Below, piece by piece: positions 25,976 to 34,700 of a stretch of 64,000 bases of DNA. The notes beneath the pieces are model-generated. The model was not told the DNA's origin, did not search any database, and saw only the letters and a list, made by a program, of their open reading frames with translations. The position numbers and the translations under genes were made by a program. The first letter of the stretch is position 1. Every line of letters starts with the position of its first letter. Origin of the DNA: Janthinobacterium sp. B9-8 (GTDB lineage Bacteria; Pseudomonadota; Gammaproteobacteria; Burkholderiales; Chitinibacteraceae); the NCBI RefSeq assembly GCF_000969645.2, contig NZ_CP014222.1, positions 2,111,740 to 2,175,739 on the forward strand, read 5' to 3'.

Positions 25976-28594
25976 ATGACACTCCAAAGCACCCCAATTA
26001 ATCGCCTCGATTACACTCCTCCGGCCTTTTTAATCGACCGAGTGGATCTTACTTTCGAACTAGAAGAAAGCCAGACCCGGGTTCAATCCCGTCTGGTACT
26101 CAAACGCAACCCTGAGGCCGCGCCCCAATTACCACTGGAGCTGGCTGGCGAAGAGCTGACACTTGAATCGATCAAGTTAGACGGCGCGCCACTCAAGGCC
26201 GATGCTTATACGGTTTCTGCCAATGGCTTAATGATCGCGGCCATGCCCGACGAAGCCATTCTGGAAATCGTGACCCTGATTAACCCGCTCACCAACACCA
26301 GCTTAAATGGGCTGTATGTTTCGAGCGGTAATTTTATTACTCAGTGCGAGGCCGAAGGCTTTCGCAAGATTACTTATTACTTAGATCGCCCTGATGTGAT
26401 GGCTAAATTTACCACCACCATCATTGCCGATAAAACCCGCTACCCTGTACTGCTGTCTAACGGCAATCGCGTCGACAGCGGCCAGATGGATAAAAACCGT
26501 CACTGGGTAAAATGGGTCGATCCATTTAAAAAACCCGCTTATCTCTTTGCACTGGTTGCCGGTAAATTAGTCATGCTGGCCGATCAGCACACCACGCCAA
26601 GTGGCCGCCAGGTTGCGCTAGAGATTTTTGTAGAGCCGGGCAATCTGGATAAATGTCATCACGCCATGGCCGCAGTCAAAAAAGCCATGCGCTGGGATGA
26701 AGAGCGCTTTGGTCTGGAATACGATCTGGATTCCTACATGATTGTTGCCACCAGCGATTTCAATATGGGCGCGATGGAAAACAAAGGCTTGAATATTTTC
26801 AACACCAAATACGTGTTGGCCAAGCCAGAAACCGCCACTGACGTGGATTTTGACGGCATTGATGCCGTGGTTGCCCACGAATACTTCCATAACTGGACCG
26901 GCAATCGCGTGACCTGCCGCGATTGGTTCCAGCTCAGCCTAAAAGAAGGGCTAACGGTTTATCGCGATCAGGAGTTCTCCAGCGATATCGGCAGCCGCTC
27001 GGTTGAGCGTATTAATAACGTAAAAGCGCTGCGCGAAATGCAATTTGCCGAAGACGCAGGCCCGCAAGCGCACTCGGTTCGCCCAGAAGCTTACTCAGAA
27101 ATTAATAATTTCTACACCATGACCATTTACGAGAAAGGCTCGGAAGTGGTGCGCATGTATGCCACCCTTTTGGGCAAGGCAGGCTTTCGTAAGGGGATGG
27201 ATCTCTACTTTAAGCGCCACGATGGCCAGGCAGTTACATGTGATGATTTCCGTGCGGCCATGAGTGATGCAAATGGTGTTGATCTCACTCAGTTTGAAGA
27301 GTGGTATAAGCAGGCAGGTACACCAGAATTGGCCATCACCAGCCAATATGACGCCGCAGCCAAAACCTATACCCTGCATATCGAGCAAAGCTGCCCAGCC
27401 ACACCGGGCCAAGCCGAAAAACGCCCTTTCCATATTCCGCTGGCACTAGGCCTCTTGGATAAGCAAGGCAAAGACTTGCCGCTGCAATTAGTGGGTGAAG
27501 TAGAAGCACAGGGCACAACACGCGTGCTGGAGCTGACGGCCACCAGCCACAGCTTTAGCTTTATCAATATTGACGAAGCGCCAACGCCATCCTTGCTACG
27601 TGATTTCTCTGCGCCGGTGAAGCTGAGCTATGCTTACAGCGATGAAGAGCTGGTGTTTCTGATGGCTAACGACAGCGATGCCTTTAATCGCTGGGAAGCT
27701 GCCAATACCTTTGCAAAAAACCTGCTGCTCTCGCTTTACGCCAGCAACGATGATCAGCCACTCGCGCCTGCCAGCTTTATTAATGCGCTGCGTAAAGTAT
27801 TAAGCGAAAAGCTCGATCCTTCACTCATTGCACTGATGCTGGATCTGCCGCGCGAAAATTATCTGCTTGAACAAATCGACAGCGTAAACCCTGCGCAATT
27901 GCATCTGGTACATCGCAGCGTCAAAGCACAAATCGCCCGCGAATTACGCGCCGAGCTGCTAGCAACTTACAACAAGCTCAACGATGGTAGCGCCTACCAG
28001 TACGAAGACGCGGGTAAACGCAGCCTGAAAAACATCTGCTTAGATTACTTAGCCGAGCTGGATGAACCCTTAGTTACCGAGCTATTAAGTAAGCAATATC
28101 GCCTTTCCGACAATATGACCGATCGCCTTTCCGCGCTTAAAGCACTGGTTAACCGTGATGGTGGTGAAGCCCAGCTGGCAGATTTTGCGGTGCAATGGCA
28201 CGACGACGCGCTGGTGATGGATAAATGGTTTGCCCTGCAATCCACCAGCCGCCGCCCCGGCGCACTCAGCCGTGTGCAAGCGCTCATGGATCATCCGGCA
28301 TTTTCAATTAAAAACCCGAATAAAGTACGCGCGCTGATTATGGGTTTTTGCTTGCAAAATGCAGTGCATTTCCACGCAGCAGATGGCTATGGCTATGCTT
28401 TTGCTGCCGACCGAATTATTGAACTCGACAAAATCAACCCACAAGTCGCAGCCCGCTTGGCATCCAGCTTTAACCGCTGGAAAAAAATGGAGCCACAACG
28501 CAGGCAAATGATGCAAGACGAGCTACAACGCATTGCCCAGCAAGATGATTTATCCAGCGATTTGGCTGAAATTGTGAATAAAGCGCTGAGCTAA
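25976..28594 (+). CDS. pepN: Aminopeptidase N
   Basis: An 872-residue zinc metallopeptidase of family M1 that removes N-terminal residues from peptides in the cytoplasm. The exopeptidase motif GAMEN is seen in NMGAMENKGLNIF, and the zinc site HEYFH lies at residues 301-305 with the downstream glutamate in LKEGLTVYRDQEF. The long alpha-helical C-terminal domain (about 540-872) is typical of gammaproteobacterial-type PepN. A terminator follows the stop. The gene is divergent from cysI. Confidence 0.97.
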   Translation: MTLQSTPINRLDYTPPAFLIDRVDLTFELEESQTRVQSRLVLKRNPEAAPQLPLELAGEELTLESIKLDGAPLKADAYTVSANGLMIAAMPDEAILEIVTLINPLTNTSLNGLYVSSGNFITQCEAEGFRKITYYLDRPDVMAKFTTTIIADKTRYPVLLSNGNRVDSGQMDKNRHWVKWVDPFKKPAYLFALVAGKLVMLADQHTTPSGRQVALEIFVEPGNLDKCHHAMAAVKKAMRWDEERFGLEYDLDSYMIVATSDFNMGAMENKGLNIFNTKYVLAKPETATDVDFDGIDAVVAHEYFHNWTGNRVTCRDWFQLSLKEGLTVYRDQEFSSDIGSRSVERINNVKALREMQFAEDAGPQAHSVRPEAYSEINNFYTMTIYEKGSEVVRMYATLLGKAGFRKGMDLYFKRHDGQAVTCDDFRAAMSDANGVDLTQFEEWYKQAGTPELAITSQYDAAAKTYTLHIEQSCPATPGQAEKRPFHIPLALGLLDKQGKDLPLQLVGEVEAQGTTRVLELTATSHSFSFINIDEAPTPSLLRDFSAPVKLSYAYSDEELVFLMANDSDAFNRWEAANTFAKNLLLSLYASNDDQPLAPASFINALRKVLSEKLDPSLIALMLDLPRENYLLEQIDSVNPAQLHLVHRSVKAQIARELRAELLATYNKLNDGSAYQYEDAGKRSLKNICLDYLAELDEPLVTELLSKQYRLSDNMTDRLSALKALVNRDGGEAQLADFAVQWHDDALVMDKWFALQSTSRRPGALSRVQALMDHPAFSIKNPNKVRALIMGFCLQNAVHFHAADGYGYAFAADRIIELDKINPQVAARLASSFNRWKKMEPQRRQMMQDELQRIAQQDDLSSDLAEIVNKALS

Positions 28595-28617
28595 TTTTTT
28601 CGCTACGTCAGCAGCAC

Positions 28618-28649
28618 AAATACCTTTGGGCATGCTCAAAGGTATTTTT
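28618..28649 (+). terminator. Rho-independent terminator after pepN
   Basis: AAATACCTTTG (28618-28628) pairs with CAAAGGTATTT (28637-28647) and is followed by T residues, 24 bases after the pepN stop. Confidence 0.87.
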
Positions 28650-28764
28650 TTGCTTAAAAACGACTCAAAAACCCTGACACAGATATTTCACCCTATAATG
28701 CTTAGCCACCCAATAGCTTACAATAAAAAACAACACTTAATCAGCGGAAATCCCATCCCAAAAT

Positions 28765-28893
28765 AAAACCCAAATCTTGAAGCACTTCGACCCCAGAGAA
28801 CGCAGAGTTGCACGAAGAAAACCTTGTATATAGATGCTTTTCTCCGTGGCCCCCGTGTTCTCCCTTTCCTTTGTGGCTCAAGATTTGGGTTTT
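28765..28893. repeat. CACAGAG-family palindromic repeat, type A, complete (copy 1)
   Basis: The 129-bp element is bounded by a perfect 16-bp inverted repeat, AAAACCCAAATCTTGA and TCAAGATTTGGGTTTT. Between them lie degenerate heptamers such as CCAGAGA, CGCAGAG and CTCCGTG. It fills most of the gap between the pepN terminator and yfaA; no gene is visible in 28595-28938. Confidence 0.85.
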
Positions 28894-28938
28894 ACATGAC
28901 TTCCACTAACACGTACTAGCAAACATCCAGCGAATAAG

Positions 28939-30573
28939 ATGATGAAAAAAATCTCCTTAAAATGGATATTGGCACTCACCCTTGGCAGCGTCACCGCGCT
29001 TGGGGCTTACTGGGTTTTCAAGCCTAGCAAAGAAATCCCGCCCAAGCTGGATACGCCGATTATTGCACTGGCAGCTGGCTTGGCAGCCCCTGATGTCGTG
29101 CTGGCGACCCCTAATTTAGCGCAGCTACCTGCCGCACTGATGCAAGTACCACTATTTAAAAAGGTGCTCACAGAAGATGCGGTGGATTATTACGAGCATC
29201 ATCCGGACAAACTAGGCCTGGAAGGTTCGCTCAGACGGATTGCTTTTGAGCACGAGCTTAATCTGCAAGACCGTTTTATGAATGCGCTGCTCTCTGAGCC
29301 TGCCGAAATGGCGATGTGGAAAAGCGACGATGGCCGCCCCGGCCACTGGGTGCTGCGCATTACAAAAAACAATTTCGCCAGCCTGCTGCAATGGGTAGCT
29401 AAGGCTTCATTAAGCGATAGCCAGCTTAGCGTGGATGGCAGCATCGCCAAAGTGCCATTGTATAAATTGCAATATGGCAACGACGACGCCCTCTGGTTTT
29501 TTAGCCAGAATAATAAACTAGTCGTGCTTTCTGATAAAAGCTGGCTGGAAGGCAAGCAGGCTGCGGCATGGACTAAAATCTTAAGCGGCCTGCTTGATGA
29601 CAAGGCCAATCCTTTACTCCAGCATTACGGCGTGCAAGCCGCCAACAGCGGCCATGCTGTGGTCGCGAATATGAAATATCTTTCATTTGGCTATCAAAGC
29701 CTCTTTGCCAATGTAAAAGCGCTGCGCATGGATGTCAGCAAAGAAAACGGCTGGTTCAGCCATGTACTGCTTAATCAGCAAACTCGATGGGATGGCATGG
29801 CGCTCTGGCAATCTGCCCCCGATGGCGCTGCGCTTTGTCTATCCGCCCCTGTAGATTGGAAAACACTCAAGCCCGTCAGCAAAAAAGCCAATATCCCCGC
29901 CGAATGGCTGGCACAACTGGAGCCTGCCGCAGGCGTGTGCTGGTATCCGGATTCATCGCTCTACACCCCGCTGCTGCTGGCACAAACCCGCGAGCCAAAG
30001 CAATTTACCAAGCACGCCCCCAAGCTGTTTGACTGGCTGATAGGCGCAAGTGAAGCCGGCCTGCGGGACGAAGAAGCATCGCGCCTGCCGGTCAGAAAAA
30101 GTAAAAAAGATGATGGCCTGCTATTGCAACGCGCGGTGAGCGCCGACGATGGCAACCTGAGCAAAGAGGCCAAAGACGCCGCGCCTGATGTCGATAAGCT
30201 CACGCTGGGCCGCTATTTTGACGTCAGCATGGCGCAATCCGGATCATCCATCGTGTTCTCGCCAGACAGCAAACTCGTCAGCACAGCCATGGCCGTACAG
30301 CAAAAACGCTACGCCGCACTGGCAGACCGAATGGAAGGCCCAAAACAAGGCTATATCGCCCCGGAAGCGCTCTCCAAACTACTTACCACCGCCACGATGT
30401 CCACGCTGCCGGGCAAAGCACAGCCCCTGCTACAAAACGCCGCCGTTACGTATCTCATCCCGCATATCACTGCGATAGGCGAGTTCTCCAACACCGGCCT
30501 GCAACTCAGCCCCAGCGCAGATCAACGCAAAGATCAGCATTGGGAAAGATTGGAGTGGAAGAATCCGAAGTGA
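28939..30573 (+). CDS. yfaA: YfaA-like protein (DUF2138), first gene of the YfaS cluster
   Basis: A 544-residue protein with an N-terminal membrane anchor or uncleaved signal (WILALTLGSVTALGAYWVF) and a large periplasmic part. The opening LDTPIIALAAGLAAPDVVLATPNLAQLPAALMQVPLFKKVL and the EDAVDYYEHHPDKLGLEGSLRRIAFEHEL segment fit the DUF2138 family of E. coli YfaA, from memory. The function is unknown. The order here (yfaA, yfaT, yfaS, yfaQ, yfaP) matches the E. coli gene set around the alpha-2-macroglobulin YfaS, which strengthens the call. A repeat precedes the gene and a half-repeat follows the stop. Confidence 0.8.
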   Translation: MMKKISLKWILALTLGSVTALGAYWVFKPSKEIPPKLDTPIIALAAGLAAPDVVLATPNLAQLPAALMQVPLFKKVLTEDAVDYYEHHPDKLGLEGSLRRIAFEHELNLQDRFMNALLSEPAEMAMWKSDDGRPGHWVLRITKNNFASLLQWVAKASLSDSQLSVDGSIAKVPLYKLQYGNDDALWFFSQNNKLVVLSDKSWLEGKQAAAWTKILSGLLDDKANPLLQHYGVQAANSGHAVVANMKYLSFGYQSLFANVKALRMDVSKENGWFSHVLLNQQTRWDGMALWQSAPDGAALCLSAPVDWKTLKPVSKKANIPAEWLAQLEPAAGVCWYPDSSLYTPLLLAQTREPKQFTKHAPKLFDWLIGASEAGLRDEEASRLPVRKSKKDDGLLLQRAVSADDGNLSKEAKDAAPDVDKLTLGRYFDVSMAQSGSSIVFSPDSKLVSTAMAVQQKRYAALADRMEGPKQGYIAPEALSKLLTTATMSTLPGKAQPLLQNAAVTYLIPHITAIGEFSNTGLQLSPSADQRKDQHWERLEWKNPK

Positions 30574-30590
30574 TTTATGGGGGAATTGAC

Positions 30591-30650
30591 AAACCCACAC
30601 CTTGAACCACTTCGGCCCCAGAGAACGCGGAGTTTCACGGAGAAAAACAG
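30591..30650. repeat. CACAGAG-family repeat, left half only (copy 2)
   Basis: About 60 bp beginning AAACCCACACCTTGAACCAC and continuing with CCCCAGAGAACGCGGAG and TTTCACGGAGAAAA. It is closest to copy 1: both share CACTTCG and CCCCAGAGAACGC. The matching right arm is missing, so this copy is truncated. Confidence 0.7.
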
Positions 30651-30682
30651 GGCAGTAGGTATTTAATATTTTAAAACCCAGC

Positions 30683-30915
30683 GACTAGGGTTTAGATCTC
30701 TGCTCGTGGCACGGGGCTTAACTCCCCCTTGAAGCACGCCGAAGCGAGGAACAAGCGGGGTTTCGGCGAGGACTGTTTGAGCGAAGCGAGTTCCGCAGCC
30801 GCCGCTCGATTGTCCGCAGCGATGGGTTTCGTGCTGGCCGGGGCGGCCTTCTTTGCGTACTAGGATTTCTGGCCGTTCAAGAAAGTGAGTCCCACGCGGG
30901 GGATTCCCACACCAA
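30683..30915. repeat. GC-rich noncoding block, probable dispersed element
   Basis: About 230 bases between yfaA and yfaT, more GC-rich than most intergenic DNA here, with no plausible gene. It contains GAGCGAAGCGAGTTCCGCAG, CTTCTTTGCGTACTAGGATT and AAGAAAGTGAGTCCCACG. From memory, very similar blocks occur between genes in many beta- and gammaproteobacteria; I cannot verify this here. Together with copy 2 it fills the gap between the two genes. Confidence 0.4.
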
Positions 30916-31042
30916 AATCAACGTGCCGGAGGCACTGATCTTTTTGAATTTGTTTGCCGTACATGAAATGAAAACCGCCACATTTGGCAAACACCCCAAA
31001 CAACAGCGAATATCACCCCCAACACAAGGAAACCGACCTTCT

Positions 31043-31684
31043 GTGTTTTTAAGTAAATATCTCTGCACTGGCCTTATCCTGCTCTGCACCACCAGCCATG
31101 CCGCAGAACCCGTCCTCAACCCCGCTCAAACGCAGGCTTTTCGGGGCTGGTTTGTGCGGATTGTGAATGAGCAGCTTCGTCAGGGGCCGAACCCGCGCTG
31201 GCAGCATCGAGATTGCGCGGGGCTGGTGCGTTTTGCGGTGGCAGAAGCCTTGCAAAAGCACGATGCGGCATGGCTGCAAAGCAATGGCATCAGCCGTACA
31301 GGTTTACCGCCAGAAGTGGATTTAAGCCCAGCCAGCCGCGATGCCCTGCGGCACAACTGGAAGCAATCTGACGGCAAACGTGCCGCCTATGTGCCCACCT
31401 TCGGGCTGGTGCAAAATAATGCCCGCCTGATTGGCAAAGATATTAATCAGGCAGAGGCGGGTGATTTACTTTTTTTTGACCAGGGCGACGATCAGCATGT
31501 GATGGTCTGGACTGGTCGTTATATTGCCTACCACACCGGAACGTCTCACCCAAAAGACTCGGGTTTAAGAGCCGTAAGAATCGATCAATTAATGCAATGG
31601 AAAGACACGCGATGGCAGCCACGCAACGACAACCCCAACTTTATCGGCATCTATCGCCTGGCTTTCTTGCCCTCTGCTTCTTAA
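31043..31684 (+). CDS. yfaT: YfaT-like secreted protein (DUF1175)
   Basis: A protein of 213 residues with a clean signal peptide (MFLSKYLCTGLILLCTTSHA-AEP). The mature part matches DUF1175: FRGWFVRIVNEQLRQGPNPRWQHRDCAGLVRFAVAEAL, then AGDLLFFDQGDDQHVMVWTGRYIAYHTG. Cys in DCAGLVRF and His in DQHVMVW resemble an NlpC/P60-like papain fold, so a hydrolase role is possible. The frame is open to 30923, but the GTG at 31043 has an AAGGA site (31026-31030) and gives a normal signal peptide and a length close to E. coli YfaT. An upstream ATG at 30968 is the alternative. Confidence 0.8.
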   Translation: MFLSKYLCTGLILLCTTSHAAEPVLNPAQTQAFRGWFVRIVNEQLRQGPNPRWQHRDCAGLVRFAVAEALQKHDAAWLQSNGISRTGLPPEVDLSPASRDALRHNWKQSDGKRAAYVPTFGLVQNNARLIGKDINQAEAGDLLFFDQGDDQHVMVWTGRYIAYHTGTSHPKDSGLRAVRIDQLMQWKDTRWQPRNDNPNFIGIYRLAFLPSAS

Positions 31685-31728
31685 TTTTCCGCTTCTTCCG
31701 TAGTGCACATCAGTGGAAGTTTTATCAT

Positions 31729-34700
31729 ATGCAAAATCTTGAACCACAGAGAGCACAGAGTTTCACAGAGAAAAATCTCAAAAAAAGGTTTGGCTTTCTC
31801 TGTGGCTCTCTGTGTTCTCCTTTTACTCTGTGGTTCAAGATTCTGATTTTTGCTGGCGCTTTATTACACAGCCCCAGCTTTGCGGCCGATTACGCCGTGC
31901 GCGGCAATACTTTTTATTTATTGTCTGATTCTGACTTTGCCAGTACAGACGAGGCCACGGTGCGGCTGGAAGCGTCCACTTACGATGCGCAAAGCTATGG
32001 CGGGGTGGATATTCTGGTTTACCGCGTTCCCAAACCGCTGGATTTTCTAAAGCAGCAAAAAGACCCGCATAAGCTTGATTTGAAGGGTAACTATCAGGGC
32101 GAAGGCGCGGCCAATGCGCTGCGCTATCTGTGGGACCAATGGTATACCCGCTCACGTAAAGCATGGCAGCGGGTGTTTTCTGCCCCTGCGCGTGGTGCCG
32201 TCACCCAAGCCGCGCCCGCACTCAAAACCCCGCCGCCCACCACCACTCGCTATACCGCGGTGCGCCAGTATCAGCCGCTTAAAGGTTTTGAGCTGGTCAA
32301 CGAGTTTCGCTATCCGCTGCATCTGGCCAAACCAGAAGCTGCGAACAAAGCCGGTCGCTTAGAAGGCAGCAGCAGCGAGCGCGGCGTCACCCCTGGCAAT
32401 GTTCGCGTACCTTTGGGCAAGCTGGCTCCGGGCTTATATATTATTGAAGGCTATCTGGGCAGCTACCGTGCAGCCACCCTGCTGTTTGTCTCTGATACCG
32501 CGCTGGTTACCAAGGTATCGAGCGAACAAATGCTGGCATGGACTGCGCATAAACAAAGCGGCGCCGCCGTAGCCGACAGCGAGCTGGTCTGGAGCGACGG
32601 TAATGGCACTTTAAAATCGGGCGACACCGATAAAGAAGGTATCACCGTCTTTAAAAAAACCGCACCTGAGCAAAGCTATGTTTACGGCATAGACAGCAAG
32701 GGCGGCGCGATGATCTCGGAGAACTTCTACTATCCGGCAGAGGTGAACAACAGCAAGCTGTATATCGTCACCGACCGCCCGCTCTACCGCCCCGGCGATG
32801 AAGTGAATGTGTCGCTGGTAGGCCGCCAATTTGAAAGCGCCCGCGAAAGCAGCCGGCTTAAAGCTGAAACCGTGCAACTGATGCTGCGCGATCCTGCGGG
32901 CACCGAATTATCGCGCCAGGAAATCAAAATCAGCAACGATGGCGCAACCAGCCGCTTTACCCTGCCGGACAATGCCGTGGCAGGTGGCTATGAGCTGAGG
33001 CTGGTTTACCAGAACACCCCTTATGCCGCGCCGTTTCGCGTGTCTGAATATACCAAGCCGCATTACGATATCAGCATTGATTTGGATAAGGCCGCGCTTA
33101 AAACCGGTGAAGAAGTCAGCGGTAAAGTCAGCATGCGCTACCCCGATGGCCGCCCTGTGGCAGGGGCCAGCGTAGAGCTGGTGCTGCGCAGCCAGCGGGT
33201 ATCTATGGTGAATGCCGAAGTGCAATACCAAGGCTTGTTCCCCCTTAAGGTAAAACAAGACACGCTTAAGCTGGATGCCAGCGGCAATGCCCGCTTTAGC
33301 CTGCCTGCCGCCACCGACCCCAGCCGCTATGTCTTGCGTGTGATCGGCAGCCAATCTGGCGCTTACCCCGTTACAGCCAGCCGCGAAGTGCTGATCGACA
33401 GCGCCGCCAGCCGCTACCACATCGTGCCGGACAAGCAGTTTTCTGCACCTAACGAAACCGCCCGCTTTAAGCTGATCAGCGATTGGCCGGGGCAGAATAA
33501 ACCCGCCAGCTGGAATGCTCAGCGACTGGAAGACCGCAGCACACAAAGCGGCACGCTCGCAGGCAATGTCCAACAATTTGATATTCAGTTTAAGCAGGCC
33601 GGTAATTACCAGATTAATTTGCTGGATGCTGCGGGCAAGCCACTTGGGCAAAGCAGCTTTATAGTCAGCGGCAAGGGGCTAAATGTAGCGCCGGGATCGA
33701 TCTCACTGCTGTTTGATCGCGAAAACTATGCGGTGGGTGAAACCGCCGAAGGGGTACTGAGTTTTCCTGAAGATGTAAACGATGCCCTGCTCACCTTAGA
33801 GCTGGAAAACGTGCAGGAAAAAGCCACGCTGGCCCAAGGCGGTGATTGGCTCAAGCTGAATAAAATCAACGCCCGCCAGTGGAAAATTAGCCTGCCTATC
33901 GTTAAAGACTATCGCCCGAATATGACTTTCTCGGTGCTGTATATCAAGCACGGCAGCCATACTTTCCAGAACCGTGGCTTAGCAGTGATTCAGCCCAAAA
34001 TCGACGTCGCCATTAAAAGCGACAAAAAAGAATATCAACCCGGCGATATGGTGACGCTGGAGCTAAGCAGCAGTGTGGCGGGTAAAGGCGCACCGGCTCA
34101 GCTTAGCTTGGGTGTGGTCGATGAAATGATTTATCTGCTGCAGCCTGAAATCACGCCGGATATTTATGACTTTTTCTACCACGCCCGCCGCAATGCGGTG
34201 CGCACCAGCGCCAGCTTAAATTTCTATGGCTACGATATGGCATGGTCGCCGCGCGCAGGTGGGGAAGATGAAATGCGCTATAGCTCGCGCTCGCAAAAAA
34301 TGCTGGTTCGCCCGCGGCGCGACAATATGGACACAGCCTACTGGAACGGCGCGCTGAAGACCGACGCCAACGGCAAACTCAAAATCCAGTTCCGCATGCC
34401 CGACGCGCTCAGCCGCTGGCGTATTACTGCCAGAGCCATTGATAACGACGGTGTGGTCGGGCAAAAAACCCACTATATCAACTCGAATAAAGCCGCCTAT
34501 GTGCAATGGGCCGCGGCCAAAACCTTCCGTGAGGGCGACACGCCCAGCCTGCAAATCGCCGTGACTCAGCAGGCCGAAAAAGCCCAGTATCAATTGGTGA
34601 CGCGCGCGGGGAATAGCGTACAAAAAGAGCAAACGCTCAACCTCACCAAGGGCACCAGTTATATTCCACTGGAGACTGGCCCGCTGCAAAACGGCCAGTT

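Noticed and set aside
31597-31728. A longer N-terminus for yfaS starting inside yfaT
   Set aside because: These residues overlap yfaT in another frame; the ATG at 31729 has its own ribosome binding site.
32908-33651. Long minus-strand frame (247 codons) inside yfaS
   Set aside because: It is fully inside the macroglobulin domains of yfaS and has no family signature or independent start signal.
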